Below, piece by piece: positions 56,591 through 64,000 of a DNA stretch of 64,000 nt. Location of the stretch: assembly GCA_035532215.1 (NCBI GenBank), contig DATKRK010000353.1, positions 1 through 64,000 on the forward strand, read 5' to 3'. Under the pieces are notes generated by a model. That model was not told the origin of the DNA. It ran no database searches and saw only the letters and a program-made list of their open reading frames with translations. Both the position numbers and the translations under genes were made by a program. Each line of letters opens with the position of its first letter. Within the stretch, counting starts at the first letter, position 1. The DNA comes from JAICIG01 sp035532215 (GTDB lineage Bacteria > Planctomycetota > Planctomycetia > Pirellulales > JAICIG01).

Positions 56591-58624
56591 ATGAGCACTG
56601 AACAGACTGTCGATCCCCATCTGATCGAGCAAACCAAGCAGCAGATTCGCAGCCTGGTCGTCGAGATCGCCAACCTTTCCAAGCAGGATCTGGACGTCCG
56701 CGAGTTTTACGGGGCGTTCCTCGACCGCGTCATTTCGGCCCTGGCGGCTATCGGCGGGGCGGTCTGGGCGATCAGCGACGCGGGCGGCTTGGAATTACAG
56801 TACCAGAGCAACTTGCGCGAGACGCACCTGGCCGACAACCAGGAAAGTCTCAATGCACACGGACAATTGCTGCAGAAAATCGTGGCCAGCGGCGAAGGCG
56901 GCCTGGTGCAGCCGCGCTCGGGCGAAGGGCAGAACGGACAGGCCTCGAACCCCAGCGATTTCCTGCTGATCCTCGGCCCGATCAAGTTGGATCAGGACAC
57001 CAAGGGGGTCATCGAGGTGTTCCAGCGTCCGGGCGCTCCCCCGACCACGCAGCGCGGCTATCTGAAGTTCCTGCTGCAAATGTGCGATCTGGCGAGCGAC
57101 TTTCTCAAGACGCGCCAGTTGCGGCATTTCACCGATCGCCAGGCGCTGTGGAACCAACTGGAAAACTTCACGCGGATGGCGCATACCAGCCTCGACCCGC
57201 GCGAGACGGCTTTCACCATCGCCAACGAGGGACGCCGGCTGATCGAGTGCGACCGGGTCAGCGTGGCCATCCGCCGCGGCAAGAAGTGTACGATCGAGGC
57301 GGTCAGCGGGCAGGACACGTTCGACAAGCGGTCGAACACCATCATGCTGCTCAACCGCCTGGCGACGGCGGTGGTCAGTGCGGGCGAGCCGCTCTGGTAT
57401 TCGGGCGACGCCACGAACCTGGCGCCGCAGGTCGAAGACGCCGTGCAGGAATACGTCGACGAGTCGCACTCGAAGAACGTCGCCGTGCTGCCGCTGGCGC
57501 GGCCGACCGACCCGAGCGAAGAGAAAGAGCAGACCGAGACGATCGGCGCGCTGATCGTCGAGCAAATCGAAGACGCCCGGCCGCGCGAGGGCATGGTGCA
57601 GCGCGTGAACGTGGTCTGCGACCACAGTTCGCTGGCCATGGCCAACGCACTGGAGCACAACGATCTGTTCCTGATGCCGCTGTGGCGCACGCTCGGCAAA
57701 GCCAAGTGGATCGTCAGCGCTCGAACGCTGCCGAAAACGCTTACGATCGCGGCGGCGGTGTTGGTCGCGATCGTCGGGTTGATCGTCGTGCGCGTCGATT
57801 TCACCCTGACGGGCGACGGCGCGCTCCAACCCGTGCGGCGCCGCGACGTGTTCGCCGCCGTCGAAGGGCAAGTCGAACAGGTGCGCGTCAAGCACGGCCA
57901 GCAGGTCAAAGCCGGCGACGTGCTGCTCTTGTTGCGCAATCCCGACTTGGACGTGGCTTGGAGCGAAACATTCGGCAAGCTGCAACAAGCGTTCAAGGGC
58001 AAGGATGCCGCGCAACGGAGGGTGATCAGCAATCGCGCGGCGCGAGCGGAAGACCAAGACGAACGGGAACAAGCCCAAAGCGAGTTCAATCAGTACAAGC
58101 AGCAAATCGAAAGCCTGACCAGCCAGTTGCAATTGCTCGAAGACAAGAAGGCCAAGCTGCGGGTGGTCAGCCCGATCGACGGCGAAATCACTACCTGGGA
58201 TCCTGAAAAAGAACTGCTGACGCGGCCGGTCAAGCCGGGCGAAGTGCTGTTGACCGTGGCCGATCCGTCGGGCGACTGGCAGCTCGAACTGCAAATGGCC
58301 GAAGACCGCATGGGCCACATCACCAAGGCCCAGCACGAATTCGGCGAGGATCTCAAGGTGACCTACCACCTGGCAACCGAGCCGGCCAAAACCTACGACG
58401 GCAAGATCGAAAAGGTCCACGAAGCCGCCGAGGTCCGCGGCGAAGAGGGCAACACGGTGCTGGTCAAGGTCGCCATCGACAAGCACGAGCACGAGGAGCT
58501 GCTGCGGCCGGGCGCCAGCGTCAAGGCCCGCGTCTATTGCGGCCGCGCTTCGGTCGGCTATTGGCTGTTCCACGACGCCATCGATTTCGTCGAGTCGCGG
58601 GTTTTGTTCCCGATGAATTTCTAA
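56591..58624 (+). CDS. GAF-domain HlyD family adaptor protein
   Basis: 677 aa, ATG 56591. N-terminal cytoplasmic half with one or two GAF-like domains (VISALAAIGGAVWAISDAGG; FTRMAHTSLDPRETAFTIANEGRRLI). One membrane helix near residues 382-402 (LTIAAAVLVAIVGLIVV). The periplasmic HlyD half has a split lipoyl domain (GQVEQVRVKHGQQVKAGDVLL and VVSPIDGEITTWD) around a coiled coil. A cytosolic sensor fused to an efflux adaptor is unusual outside planctomycetes. It begins a run with a second HlyD gene and a PqqD-M50-HlyD gene. Confidence 0.88.
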   Translation: MSTEQTVDPHLIEQTKQQIRSLVVEIANLSKQDLDVREFYGAFLDRVISALAAIGGAVWAISDAGGLELQYQSNLRETHLADNQESLNAHGQLLQKIVASGEGGLVQPRSGEGQNGQASNPSDFLLILGPIKLDQDTKGVIEVFQRPGAPPTTQRGYLKFLLQMCDLASDFLKTRQLRHFTDRQALWNQLENFTRMAHTSLDPRETAFTIANEGRRLIECDRVSVAIRRGKKCTIEAVSGQDTFDKRSNTIMLLNRLATAVVSAGEPLWYSGDATNLAPQVEDAVQEYVDESHSKNVAVLPLARPTDPSEEKEQTETIGALIVEQIEDARPREGMVQRVNVVCDHSSLAMANALEHNDLFLMPLWRTLGKAKWIVSARTLPKTLTIAAAVLVAIVGLIVVRVDFTLTGDGALQPVRRRDVFAAVEGQVEQVRVKHGQQVKAGDVLLLLRNPDLDVAWSETFGKLQQAFKGKDAAQRRVISNRAARAEDQDEREQAQSEFNQYKQQIESLTSQLQLLEDKKAKLRVVSPIDGEITTWDPEKELLTRPVKPGEVLLTVADPSGDWQLELQMAEDRMGHITKAQHEFGEDLKVTYHLATEPAKTYDGKIEKVHEAAEVRGEEGNTVLVKVAIDKHEHEELLRPGASVKARVYCGRASVGYWLFHDAIDFVESRVLFPMNF

Positions 58625-58672
58625 GTGACGAGTTTACAAGACAGGATGCATCATTTTTCGAGGGGAGTCTTG

Positions 58673-59695
58673 ATGACGGCCAGTTTGTGGTTTTTGACGG
58701 CGGCGCTCGCATTGACCGGTCCCGACGGGGTCCAGGCGACCGACGGCGGCGCGTCGGCGGCGCGCTCGCGCACGGCAACGTCGCGGGCGCCTCGTCGCAG
58801 CGCGCCAGCAAAACCGGCCGCGGTCGCCCGCTCCGGCGAGACCAGTTCGGCCGGCGCGGTCATCGATGATTGCATCGTGATGTTGAAGGACGTCGTCGAC
58901 GTCGCGGCCCAAGAGTCGGGCCTGCTGACCGAGTTGAACGTACACGAAGGGAGCGAGATCAAGGAAGGCGACTCGGTCGGCCAGATCAACGACAGCAAAG
59001 CGCAAATGGCCAAAAAAGTGGCTGAGGCCGAGCACAAGGTGGCCTTGGCCGAGGCCGAGAACGACATTGCCGTGCGCTATTCGCGGAAGGCGGCCGAGGT
59101 CGCGAAGCAAGACTATGGCGGCCACTTGAAAGCCAACATAAAGGTACCCGGCTCGACGCCCGACACCGAATTGGAAAAGCTGAAACTGCAATGGCAGAAG
59201 GCCGAACTCGAAATCGAGAAAGCCCAGTTGGAGCAGAAGGTGGCCGCGCTGACTGCTGAAGCGAAGGAAGCCAACGTCGACGCGGCCGAGGACGACATCC
59301 ATCGGCGCCGGGTGCTGGCGCCGCTCGACGGCATCGTGGCCGAGGTCTTCAAGCACGCCGGCGAATGGGTCAATCCCGGCGACCGCGTCGTGCAGATGCT
59401 GCGGATGAACCGCCTGCGGGTCGAAGGCTCGCTGAACGTCAAAAATCTATCGCCCGCCGAGGTCGTCGGCCGGCCGGTTCGCGTGATCGCCACCACGACC
59501 GGCGGCAAGCAAGAGGTCTTCGAAGGCAAGGTCGAATTCGTCGACGTGCGCGTGCTCGAAGGCGGGGATTACCGCGTGAAGGCCGAAGTGGCCAACCGCG
59601 AAGTCGACGGCGCCTGGACGCTGCTGCCGGGCACGCTCGTCAAGATGGTCATCGAATCGGGCGGCACGAAGCTCACCGAACGCTCGCGCCGCTAG
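58673..59695 (+). CDS. HlyD family periplasmic adaptor protein
   Basis: 340 aa from ATG 58673, chosen because GAGGGGAG lies about 6-13 nt upstream and a signal peptide (TASLWFLTAALALTGPDGVQA) follows; GTG 58625 is the alternative. Lipoyl half (AQESGLLTELNVHEGSEIKEGD), coiled coil rich in Glu/Lys/Ala, second half (VLAPLDGIVAEVFKHAGEWV), then a beta barrel. Soluble periplasmic. It follows the GAF-HlyD gene closely. Confidence 0.88.
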   Translation: MTASLWFLTAALALTGPDGVQATDGGASAARSRTATSRAPRRSAPAKPAAVARSGETSSAGAVIDDCIVMLKDVVDVAAQESGLLTELNVHEGSEIKEGDSVGQINDSKAQMAKKVAEAEHKVALAEAENDIAVRYSRKAAEVAKQDYGGHLKANIKVPGSTPDTELEKLKLQWQKAELEIEKAQLEQKVAALTAEAKEANVDAAEDDIHRRRVLAPLDGIVAEVFKHAGEWVNPGDRVVQMLRMNRLRVEGSLNVKNLSPAEVVGRPVRVIATTTGGKQEVFEGKVEFVDVRVLEGGDYRVKAEVANREVDGAWTLLPGTLVKMVIESGGTKLTERSRR

Positions 59696-59708
59696 GTCCG
59701 ATTACAAA

Positions 59709-60054
59709 TGAACGTTTTCTTAAAGGGGATGTGGAGATACGGAGGAGATAAGGGGATGAACTGAAAGTAGTAGGCACACTCCTAAGAAAATATTCTGTGG
59801 AGGGCTGGGCGCCCTCGCCCGGCGAATGCCGGACGGGCGGGGGCGCCCGTCCCTCCAAGAAAACAACGCATTTTCATTCGTCGGGGCGACCGCCAGTCAT
59901 GGCGCCTCCGTGTGCCGTGACCGGCCCTCGGTTGAGCGTGATTTCAGGATTGGCGACGGCACACGGAGTGTGCCTGCTACTTTATCGCAAGCGACTCCTG
60001 TTTCCCATCTCCCTATCTCCTCCGCATCCCCATATCCCCTTTCGAAAACGTTCA
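59709..60054. repeat. Nested ~50-bp inverted repeat enclosing REPs
   Basis: Arms at about 59709-59758 (TGAACGTTTTCTTAAAGGGG...) and 60006-60054 are imperfect complements over ~50 bp. Between them lie a family C REP pair (59803-59858), a family E fragment (59767-59783) and a full family E REP (59958-59980, complement of GTAGCAGGCACACTCCGTGTGCC). Fills the 398-bp gap between two HlyD-type genes. Confidence 0.85.
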
Positions 60055-60093
60055 AGTCATTTAAACGACTGATGCAACGCACGATCTGACCGC

Positions 60094-62331
60094 ATGGCCA
60101 CTCTCGCCGATAGTCTGGTTTCCAGTTCCGCGCGCAAGCTGGCGATGCGCATGCGGCCCGACTTGACGGCCGAGAAGCACCGCTACCAAGGCCGCGTGTA
60201 TATGGTGGTCAAGGAGCCCGTCGGGCTGAACTACTTCCGCTTTCAGGAAGAAGAGTACGCCATCTTGCAGATGCTCGACGGGCGCACCAGCCTCGACGAG
60301 ATCAAAGCCCAGTTCGAGGCCCAGTTTCCCCCGCAGAAGATCGGCGTCGAAGAACTGCAACAGTTCATCGGCATGCTGCACCGCAGCGGGCTGATCATCG
60401 CCAACGTGCCGGGCCAGGGCAAGCAGCTTAAAATCCGCCGCGACGAACGCTGGCGGAAGGAATGGCTGGGCAAGCTCAGCAACATCCTATCGATCCGCTT
60501 CAAGGGCATCGATCCCGACCGCCTGCTGAACTGGCTGCACCCGAAGCTGAAGTGGATGTACACGCGGACGGCCGTGTTTTGCTGCGCCGTGTTGGCGCTC
60601 TCGGCCTTGTCGCTGGTGCTGGTGCAGTTCGAAGTGTTTCAAGCGAAGCTGCCTACGTTTCACCAGTTCTTCAACTTGAAGAACGCGGTCTGGCTGTCGA
60701 TCGCCCTGGGCGCGACCAAAGTGATTCACGAGTTCGGCCACGGCCTGACCTGCAAGCACTTCGGGGGCGAATGCCACGAGATGGGCGTGATGGTCCTGGT
60801 GCTCACGCCCTGCTTGTATTGCAACGTCTCGGATAGCTGGATGCTGCCGAACAAGTGGCATCGCATCGCCATCGGCGCCGGGGGCATGTACATCGAAATC
60901 GTGATCGCCTCGATCTGCACGTTCATCTGGTGGTTCAGCGAGCCGGGCATGCTCAACCATCTCTGCCTGAGCACGATGTTCGTCTGCTCGGTCAGCACGT
61001 TGATGTTCAACTCGAACCCGCTGTTGCGCTACGACGGCTATTACATCCTGGCCGACCTGGTCGAGATTCCCAACCTGCGGCAGAAGGCCACCGACATTCT
61101 CAATCGCAAGCTGGGCCACCTGTGCCTCGGCCTGGAGCAGCCCGACGATCCGTTCCTGCCCGAACGCAACCAGATTTTCTTTGCGCTGTACAGCATCGCG
61201 GCGGCGATCTACCGCTGGGTCGTGGTGTTCTCGATTTTGTGGTTCCTGTACGAGATTTGGCGGCCTCATCGGCTGGAAATCATCGGCCAGATCATCGGCG
61301 TCGCGGCTCTGTACGGGTTGGCGATTCAGCCGCTGTGGAAATTAGGCAAGTTCTTTTACGTGCCTGGGAGAATCGAAAAAGTGAAAAAGCCACGCATGTA
61401 CGCCACGCTGGGCGCGCTGGCGGCGGCGGCGGCGGCGGTGGCCTTCATCCCCCTGCCGCACCGCGTGTATTGCACGCTCGAGATCCAGCCCCGCGACGCG
61501 AAGAGCATCTACGTCAGCGTGCCGGGCGAGTTGGGCGACGTGTTCGTCAAGCCGGGCGATCGCATCGAGCCCGATACCCGGTTGGCCCAACTCGAAAACC
61601 TCGACGTCAATTTGGCGCTGGCCGATCTGATCGGCCAGCGCGATCAAAACCGGGCCCAGTTGGAAAGCCTCGGTCGCCAGATGGCCCGCGATCCGCAGGG
61701 CGCCAGCCTGCAGTTGCAGCCGCTCAAAGAGTCGCTCCTCGCGGTCGAGAAGCAAATCGAAGATCGCCAGATCGACCTCCAGCGTTTGACCTTGCAGTCG
61801 CCCATCGCGGGCACGGTGTTGCCGCCTCCCGAACTGCCTTTGCGCAAGAACGACGACAAGCAATTGGCGCACTGGACCGGCACGCCGCTGGAACCGAAGA
61901 ATCGCGACGCCTACCTGGACGAAGGCGTGTTGTTTTGCCTGGTCGGCGATCCTCGGAAGATGGAGGCCCTGCTGGTCGTCGATCAAGAAGACATCGAGTA
62001 CCTGCAGTTGGGGCAAACGGTCGACATCAAACTCGACGAGGCGCCGGGCGAAACGCTGCACGGCGAAATCTCCGAAATCGCCCACGAACCGCTCACGGTC
62101 AGCCCCCGCAGCCTGTCGAACAAATCGGGCGGCGAACTGGCCACCAAGACCGACGAGGGAGGCGTCGAGCGCCCGCTCAGCACGTCCTACCAGGTGCGCG
62201 TGCCGATCGATGCCCCGGAAGGGTTGTTGCGGATCGGCTTGCGCGGTCGGGGGCGAGTCCACGCCGCTCCGCAGACGCTCGGGCATCGCGTTTGGCGGTA
62301 CGTCGCTCAGACCTTCAATTTCAGGCTCTGA
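60094..62331 (+). CDS. PqqD-like / M50 metalloprotease / HlyD fusion membrane protein
   Basis: 745 aa, ATG 60094. N-terminal PqqD-like winged helix (residues ~28-110: FRFQEEEYAILQMLDGRTSLDEI). A site-2-protease-like M50 membrane domain has His212-Glu-Phe-Gly-His216 and, in NPLLRYDGYY, Asp314 as third zinc ligand. About seven membrane helices. The C-terminal third is a HlyD-like lipoyl/coiled-coil/beta-barrel region (SVPGELGDVFVKPGDRIEP; LTLQSPIAGTVLPP). It is therefore a putative intramembrane protease joined to an export adaptor, with a peptide-binding-type domain at the front. A secretion-coupled processing role is inference. Confidence 0.88.
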   Translation: MATLADSLVSSSARKLAMRMRPDLTAEKHRYQGRVYMVVKEPVGLNYFRFQEEEYAILQMLDGRTSLDEIKAQFEAQFPPQKIGVEELQQFIGMLHRSGLIIANVPGQGKQLKIRRDERWRKEWLGKLSNILSIRFKGIDPDRLLNWLHPKLKWMYTRTAVFCCAVLALSALSLVLVQFEVFQAKLPTFHQFFNLKNAVWLSIALGATKVIHEFGHGLTCKHFGGECHEMGVMVLVLTPCLYCNVSDSWMLPNKWHRIAIGAGGMYIEIVIASICTFIWWFSEPGMLNHLCLSTMFVCSVSTLMFNSNPLLRYDGYYILADLVEIPNLRQKATDILNRKLGHLCLGLEQPDDPFLPERNQIFFALYSIAAAIYRWVVVFSILWFLYEIWRPHRLEIIGQIIGVAALYGLAIQPLWKLGKFFYVPGRIEKVKKPRMYATLGALAAAAAAVAFIPLPHRVYCTLEIQPRDAKSIYVSVPGELGDVFVKPGDRIEPDTRLAQLENLDVNLALADLIGQRDQNRAQLESLGRQMARDPQGASLQLQPLKESLLAVEKQIEDRQIDLQRLTLQSPIAGTVLPPPELPLRKNDDKQLAHWTGTPLEPKNRDAYLDEGVLFCLVGDPRKMEALLVVDQEDIEYLQLGQTVDIKLDEAPGETLHGEISEIAHEPLTVSPRSLSNKSGGELATKTDEGGVERPLSTSYQVRVPIDAPEGLLRIGLRGRGRVHAAPQTLGHRVWRYVAQTFNFRL

Positions 62332-62371
62332 GCCGGGCAAAACTCCCGCCAAGCTGACGGTTTCGTAAGTT

Positions 62372-62420
62372 GCCGCCCGGCGCCGAGCGCCTTGTGGACG
62401 GAATTGCGGCGCCGGGCGCG
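62372..62420 (+). terminator. Hairpin after the M50-HlyD gene
   Basis: CGCCCGGCGCC faces GGCGCCGGGCG around a ~22-nt loop, followed by CGCTTAATTCTT. The T-run is weak, so a terminator is possible but not certain. Confidence 0.5.
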
Positions 62421-62567
62421 CTTAATTCTTGTACACGTTAGTGCGCGGCGTGCTATCATACGTCATGGTGGAAGTCGGTGTTGCGACGATCCCCCCGTGC
62501 TGCGGAAACCGGAGGGACGAAAGCGTGCAGCGCGCCGTTCTGGCGCGCTGCAAAGGAACTGAAGGCA

Positions 62568-63590
62568 ATGAGCATCGTGGCGGTAGCTTGGCGCAGAGCG
62601 CTGGCGTGGGCGCTATTGTACGCCGCCGGTCTCTTCAGCGCCGGTCTCTTCAGCGCCGGTCTCTTCAGCGCCGGTCTCTTCAGCGCCGGTCTCTTCAGCG
62701 CCGCTCTCTTCAGCGCCGCTCTCTTCAGCGCCGGTCTCTTCAGCGCCGGTCTCTTCAGCGCCGCTCTCTTCAGCGCCGGTTTCTTGAGCGCGGGTCTGGC
62801 GAGCAGCGACGCGCGTGCGGACGAATCGGCGTTTCGCGATCTCGTCCGTCGCTACGTGACCAGCCAATCGCCCGACAAGCCGGCCGAGCCGTTGCCCGGG
62901 CTGCCGCGCGACGTCAAGAAGAGCATCGCCTTGGAATACGCCGTGCTGTTGCACAAGGGCGGCAAAGATCAGGCGGTCGACGCGGCGAGTCATGCATTCC
63001 AGCGCGGAGATCAGCTTCGCGTGCGGATTGTTCCGTTGAACGATTTATACATCTACGTGTTTTACGAGCGCGAGGGCGGGCAGCGTCTGTGCCTGCAACC
63101 GCTCAGCAAGGAAGCTCCGCCGCTGGCCAAGCACGATCGTGCCTTCGAGTTGCCGGCCGACGGCAGCGTCTACGAACTCGACAGCTCGTCGGGCGAGGAG
63201 AAGTTACTGCTCGTGGCGACCCCGACGCCCAACGAAGATCTCGCCGCCTTGGCCGACCCGGTCTGCAAAAAGAGCGACGACAAGCTGACCGCCGAAGAAA
63301 AGGTGCGCTGCGATGCCTTGAAAGCTCGCAGCCAAAAGGCGCTCAAGCGATTGCAAGAGCAGCAGTCGCGGAGCGGGCAATACCGAGGACTATTGAGCGA
63401 GCAAGTTTTAACGAAAATCGGCGCCGACGCGCAACGTCAAGGCAGCGTCCAGGCCGTGCTGGTCGAGCCGCCGCACAACAAGCAGACGAGCACGTTCTGC
63501 ATGGCCGCCTCGTTTCGAACCGAAAACGAACCTGCGCTGTTCGTCACGATCTCGCTCAAAACGGCGCCCGCCACGGCCGCCAAGCCCTGA
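62568..63590 (+). CDS. Secreted DUF4384-like protein with AGLFS pentapeptide repeat
   Basis: 340 aa from ATG 62568 (GAAGG just upstream). After MSIVAVAWRRALAWALLYA come twelve tandem pentapeptides (AGLFS, AALFS, AGFLS, AGLAS) at residues 20-79, encoded by 15-bp units. The mature part has GDQLRVRIVPLNDLYIYVFYER and RLCLQPLSKE, matching the DUF4384 strand pattern found with planctomycete kinases and secreted proteins. The repeat lengthens what would be a signal peptide core; pentapeptide-repeat fold or unusual membrane segment are both possible. A Ser/Thr kinase gene follows 46 nt later. Confidence 0.75.
   Translation: MSIVAVAWRRALAWALLYAAGLFSAGLFSAGLFSAGLFSAGLFSAALFSAALFSAGLFSAGLFSAALFSAGFLSAGLASSDARADESAFRDLVRRYVTSQSPDKPAEPLPGLPRDVKKSIALEYAVLLHKGGKDQAVDAASHAFQRGDQLRVRIVPLNDLYIYVFYEREGGQRLCLQPLSKEAPPLAKHDRAFELPADGSVYELDSSSGEEKLLLVATPTPNEDLAALADPVCKKSDDKLTAEEKVRCDALKARSQKALKRLQEQQSRSGQYRGLLSEQVLTKIGADAQRQGSVQAVLVEPPHNKQTSTFCMAASFRTENEPALFVTISLKTAPATAAKP
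62625..62804 (+). repeat. Twelve 15-bp tandem repeats
   Basis: Unit GCCGGTCTCTTCAGC; five identical copies lead, then variants with GCT for GGT, TTCTTGAGC and a last degenerate GCGGGTCTGGCGAGC. In frame; copy changes would not shift the frame. Confidence 0.95.
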
Positions 63591-63636
63591 AGGGCGCCGG
63601 CCGGCGAATCGAGGCCGCATTCGAACGAGATTCGCG

Positions 63637-64000
63637 ATGAATCATGATCGCAATTTGCTGTACGGCCTGCTGGTCCGGCTGTTCGATTTCGCCCCCCGCG
63701 ACGAAGTTTGCTCGGCCTTGCACGCCGCGACGGATGCCGGCGGGCGGCCGCTGGGCGAACTGCTGCGAGAGTCGGGCCAGATCGACGCAAACCAGCAGTC
63801 GGCGCTCGACACGCTCGTGCGAGAGTGCTTGAGCTTGCGCGGCGACGATGCGGCGCAGGCGGTGGAAGAGTTGGCTCGCACGGGAGGACTGGCGCAAGAG
63901 TTGGGGCCTCTGCGCAGCGCTCTGGAGGGAGACCTTCCGGAAGCGAACGCCACCTTGCCTCTGCCCGCCGCCGCAACGTTGACGAGCGAGGGTTCTTACG
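63637..64000 (+). CDS. N-terminus of a planctomycete Ser/Thr protein kinase (partial)
   Basis: Open from ATG 63637 to the window edge (121 residues). MNHDRNLLYGLLVRLFDFAPRDEVCSALHAA, then GGRPLGELLRESGQIDANQQSALDTLVRECL, is the conserved cytoplasmic leader found before kinase domains in many planctomycete Ser/Thr kinases (GxLLxExGxxxxxxxxxLxxLV). The kinase domain itself would lie beyond the window, so the call rests on the leader only. Confidence 0.6.
   Translation, partial: MNHDRNLLYGLLVRLFDFAPRDEVCSALHAATDAGGRPLGELLRESGQIDANQQSALDTLVRECLSLRGDDAAQAVEELARTGGLAQELGPLRSALEGDLPEANATLPLPAAATLTSEGSY

Noticed and set aside
62429..63640. 403-codon frame with RRSLQ repeats overlapping the AGLFS gene.
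   Set aside because: Same 15-bp repeat read in another frame; low-complexity basic composition and no good start.

Overview
This is a GC-rich bacterial chromosome segment that looks planctomycetal, probably Pirellulales-like. The evidence is family content: the MoxR/DUF58/BatA/DUF4175-like gene block, a planctomycete-type anti-sigma-like protein opening MRLTLRTLLAYLDD, a PqqD-M50-HlyD membrane protein next to a GAF-HlyD protein, the N-terminus of a planctomycete-style Ser/Thr kinase, many GTG/TTG starts with weak Shine-Dalgarno sites, and abundant GTAG-headed REP palindromes. No database search was possible, so all family names come from motif recognition.

Layout. (1) 85-13658, all on the + strand: a signalling plus terpenoid block. 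Two paralogous receiver-HD-GYP response regulators bracket a class I terpene-synthase-like protein and two very large hybrid histidine kinases, followed by a DXS homologue (isoprenoid precursor supply), a cytochrome P450 and a SnoaL-like protein. A convergent FadL-type outer-membrane channel closes the block. I read it as a candidate terpenoid biosynthesis locus with its own phosphorelay/c-di-GMP control. (2) 15566-30967, - strand: a MoxR-DUF58-BatA-DUF4175-like-vWA/GATase block with ATGA-type overlaps, ending in a caspase/C13-like protease, preceded by a DUF4159 protein and a TPR/peptidase-MA protein. (3) 32047-37354: tRNA-Ala(GGC), a flippase-like membrane protein, a RAYT transposase with its REPs, a beta-helix protein and an S9 peptidase. 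(4) 37459-40811: an MmeI-like restriction-modification gene lying between the N- and C-terminal remnants of another MmeI-like gene. (5) 40981-50240: a MacB-type ABC/HlyD efflux operon, small and membrane proteins, and an anti-sigma-like transmembrane protein. (6) 50640-56193: a small RHH-like protein, a Panacea (SocA-like) protein, a secreted protein, IF-1, a trans-sulfuration PLP enzyme and a truncated glycosyltransferase. (7) 56591-64000, + strand: GAF-HlyD, HlyD, PqqD-M50-HlyD, a secreted DUF4384-like protein with a 12-unit AGLFS repeat, and the start of a Ser/Thr kinase.

The most striking non-coding signal is layered repeats. A ~130-bp MITE-like element (19-bp terminal inverted repeats, apparent 4-bp YTAG target duplications) occurs five times, carries a REP-like palindrome inside, and in two places provides or preserves the stop codons of neighbouring genes. 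The inner palindrome also flanks a RAYT gene, and one MITE copy appears to be inserted into such a palindrome. At least four further palindrome families are present. One shows compensatory stem changes between copies; two lie in frame inside coding sequences. Three intergenic regions are nested inverted repeats of 150-350 bp.
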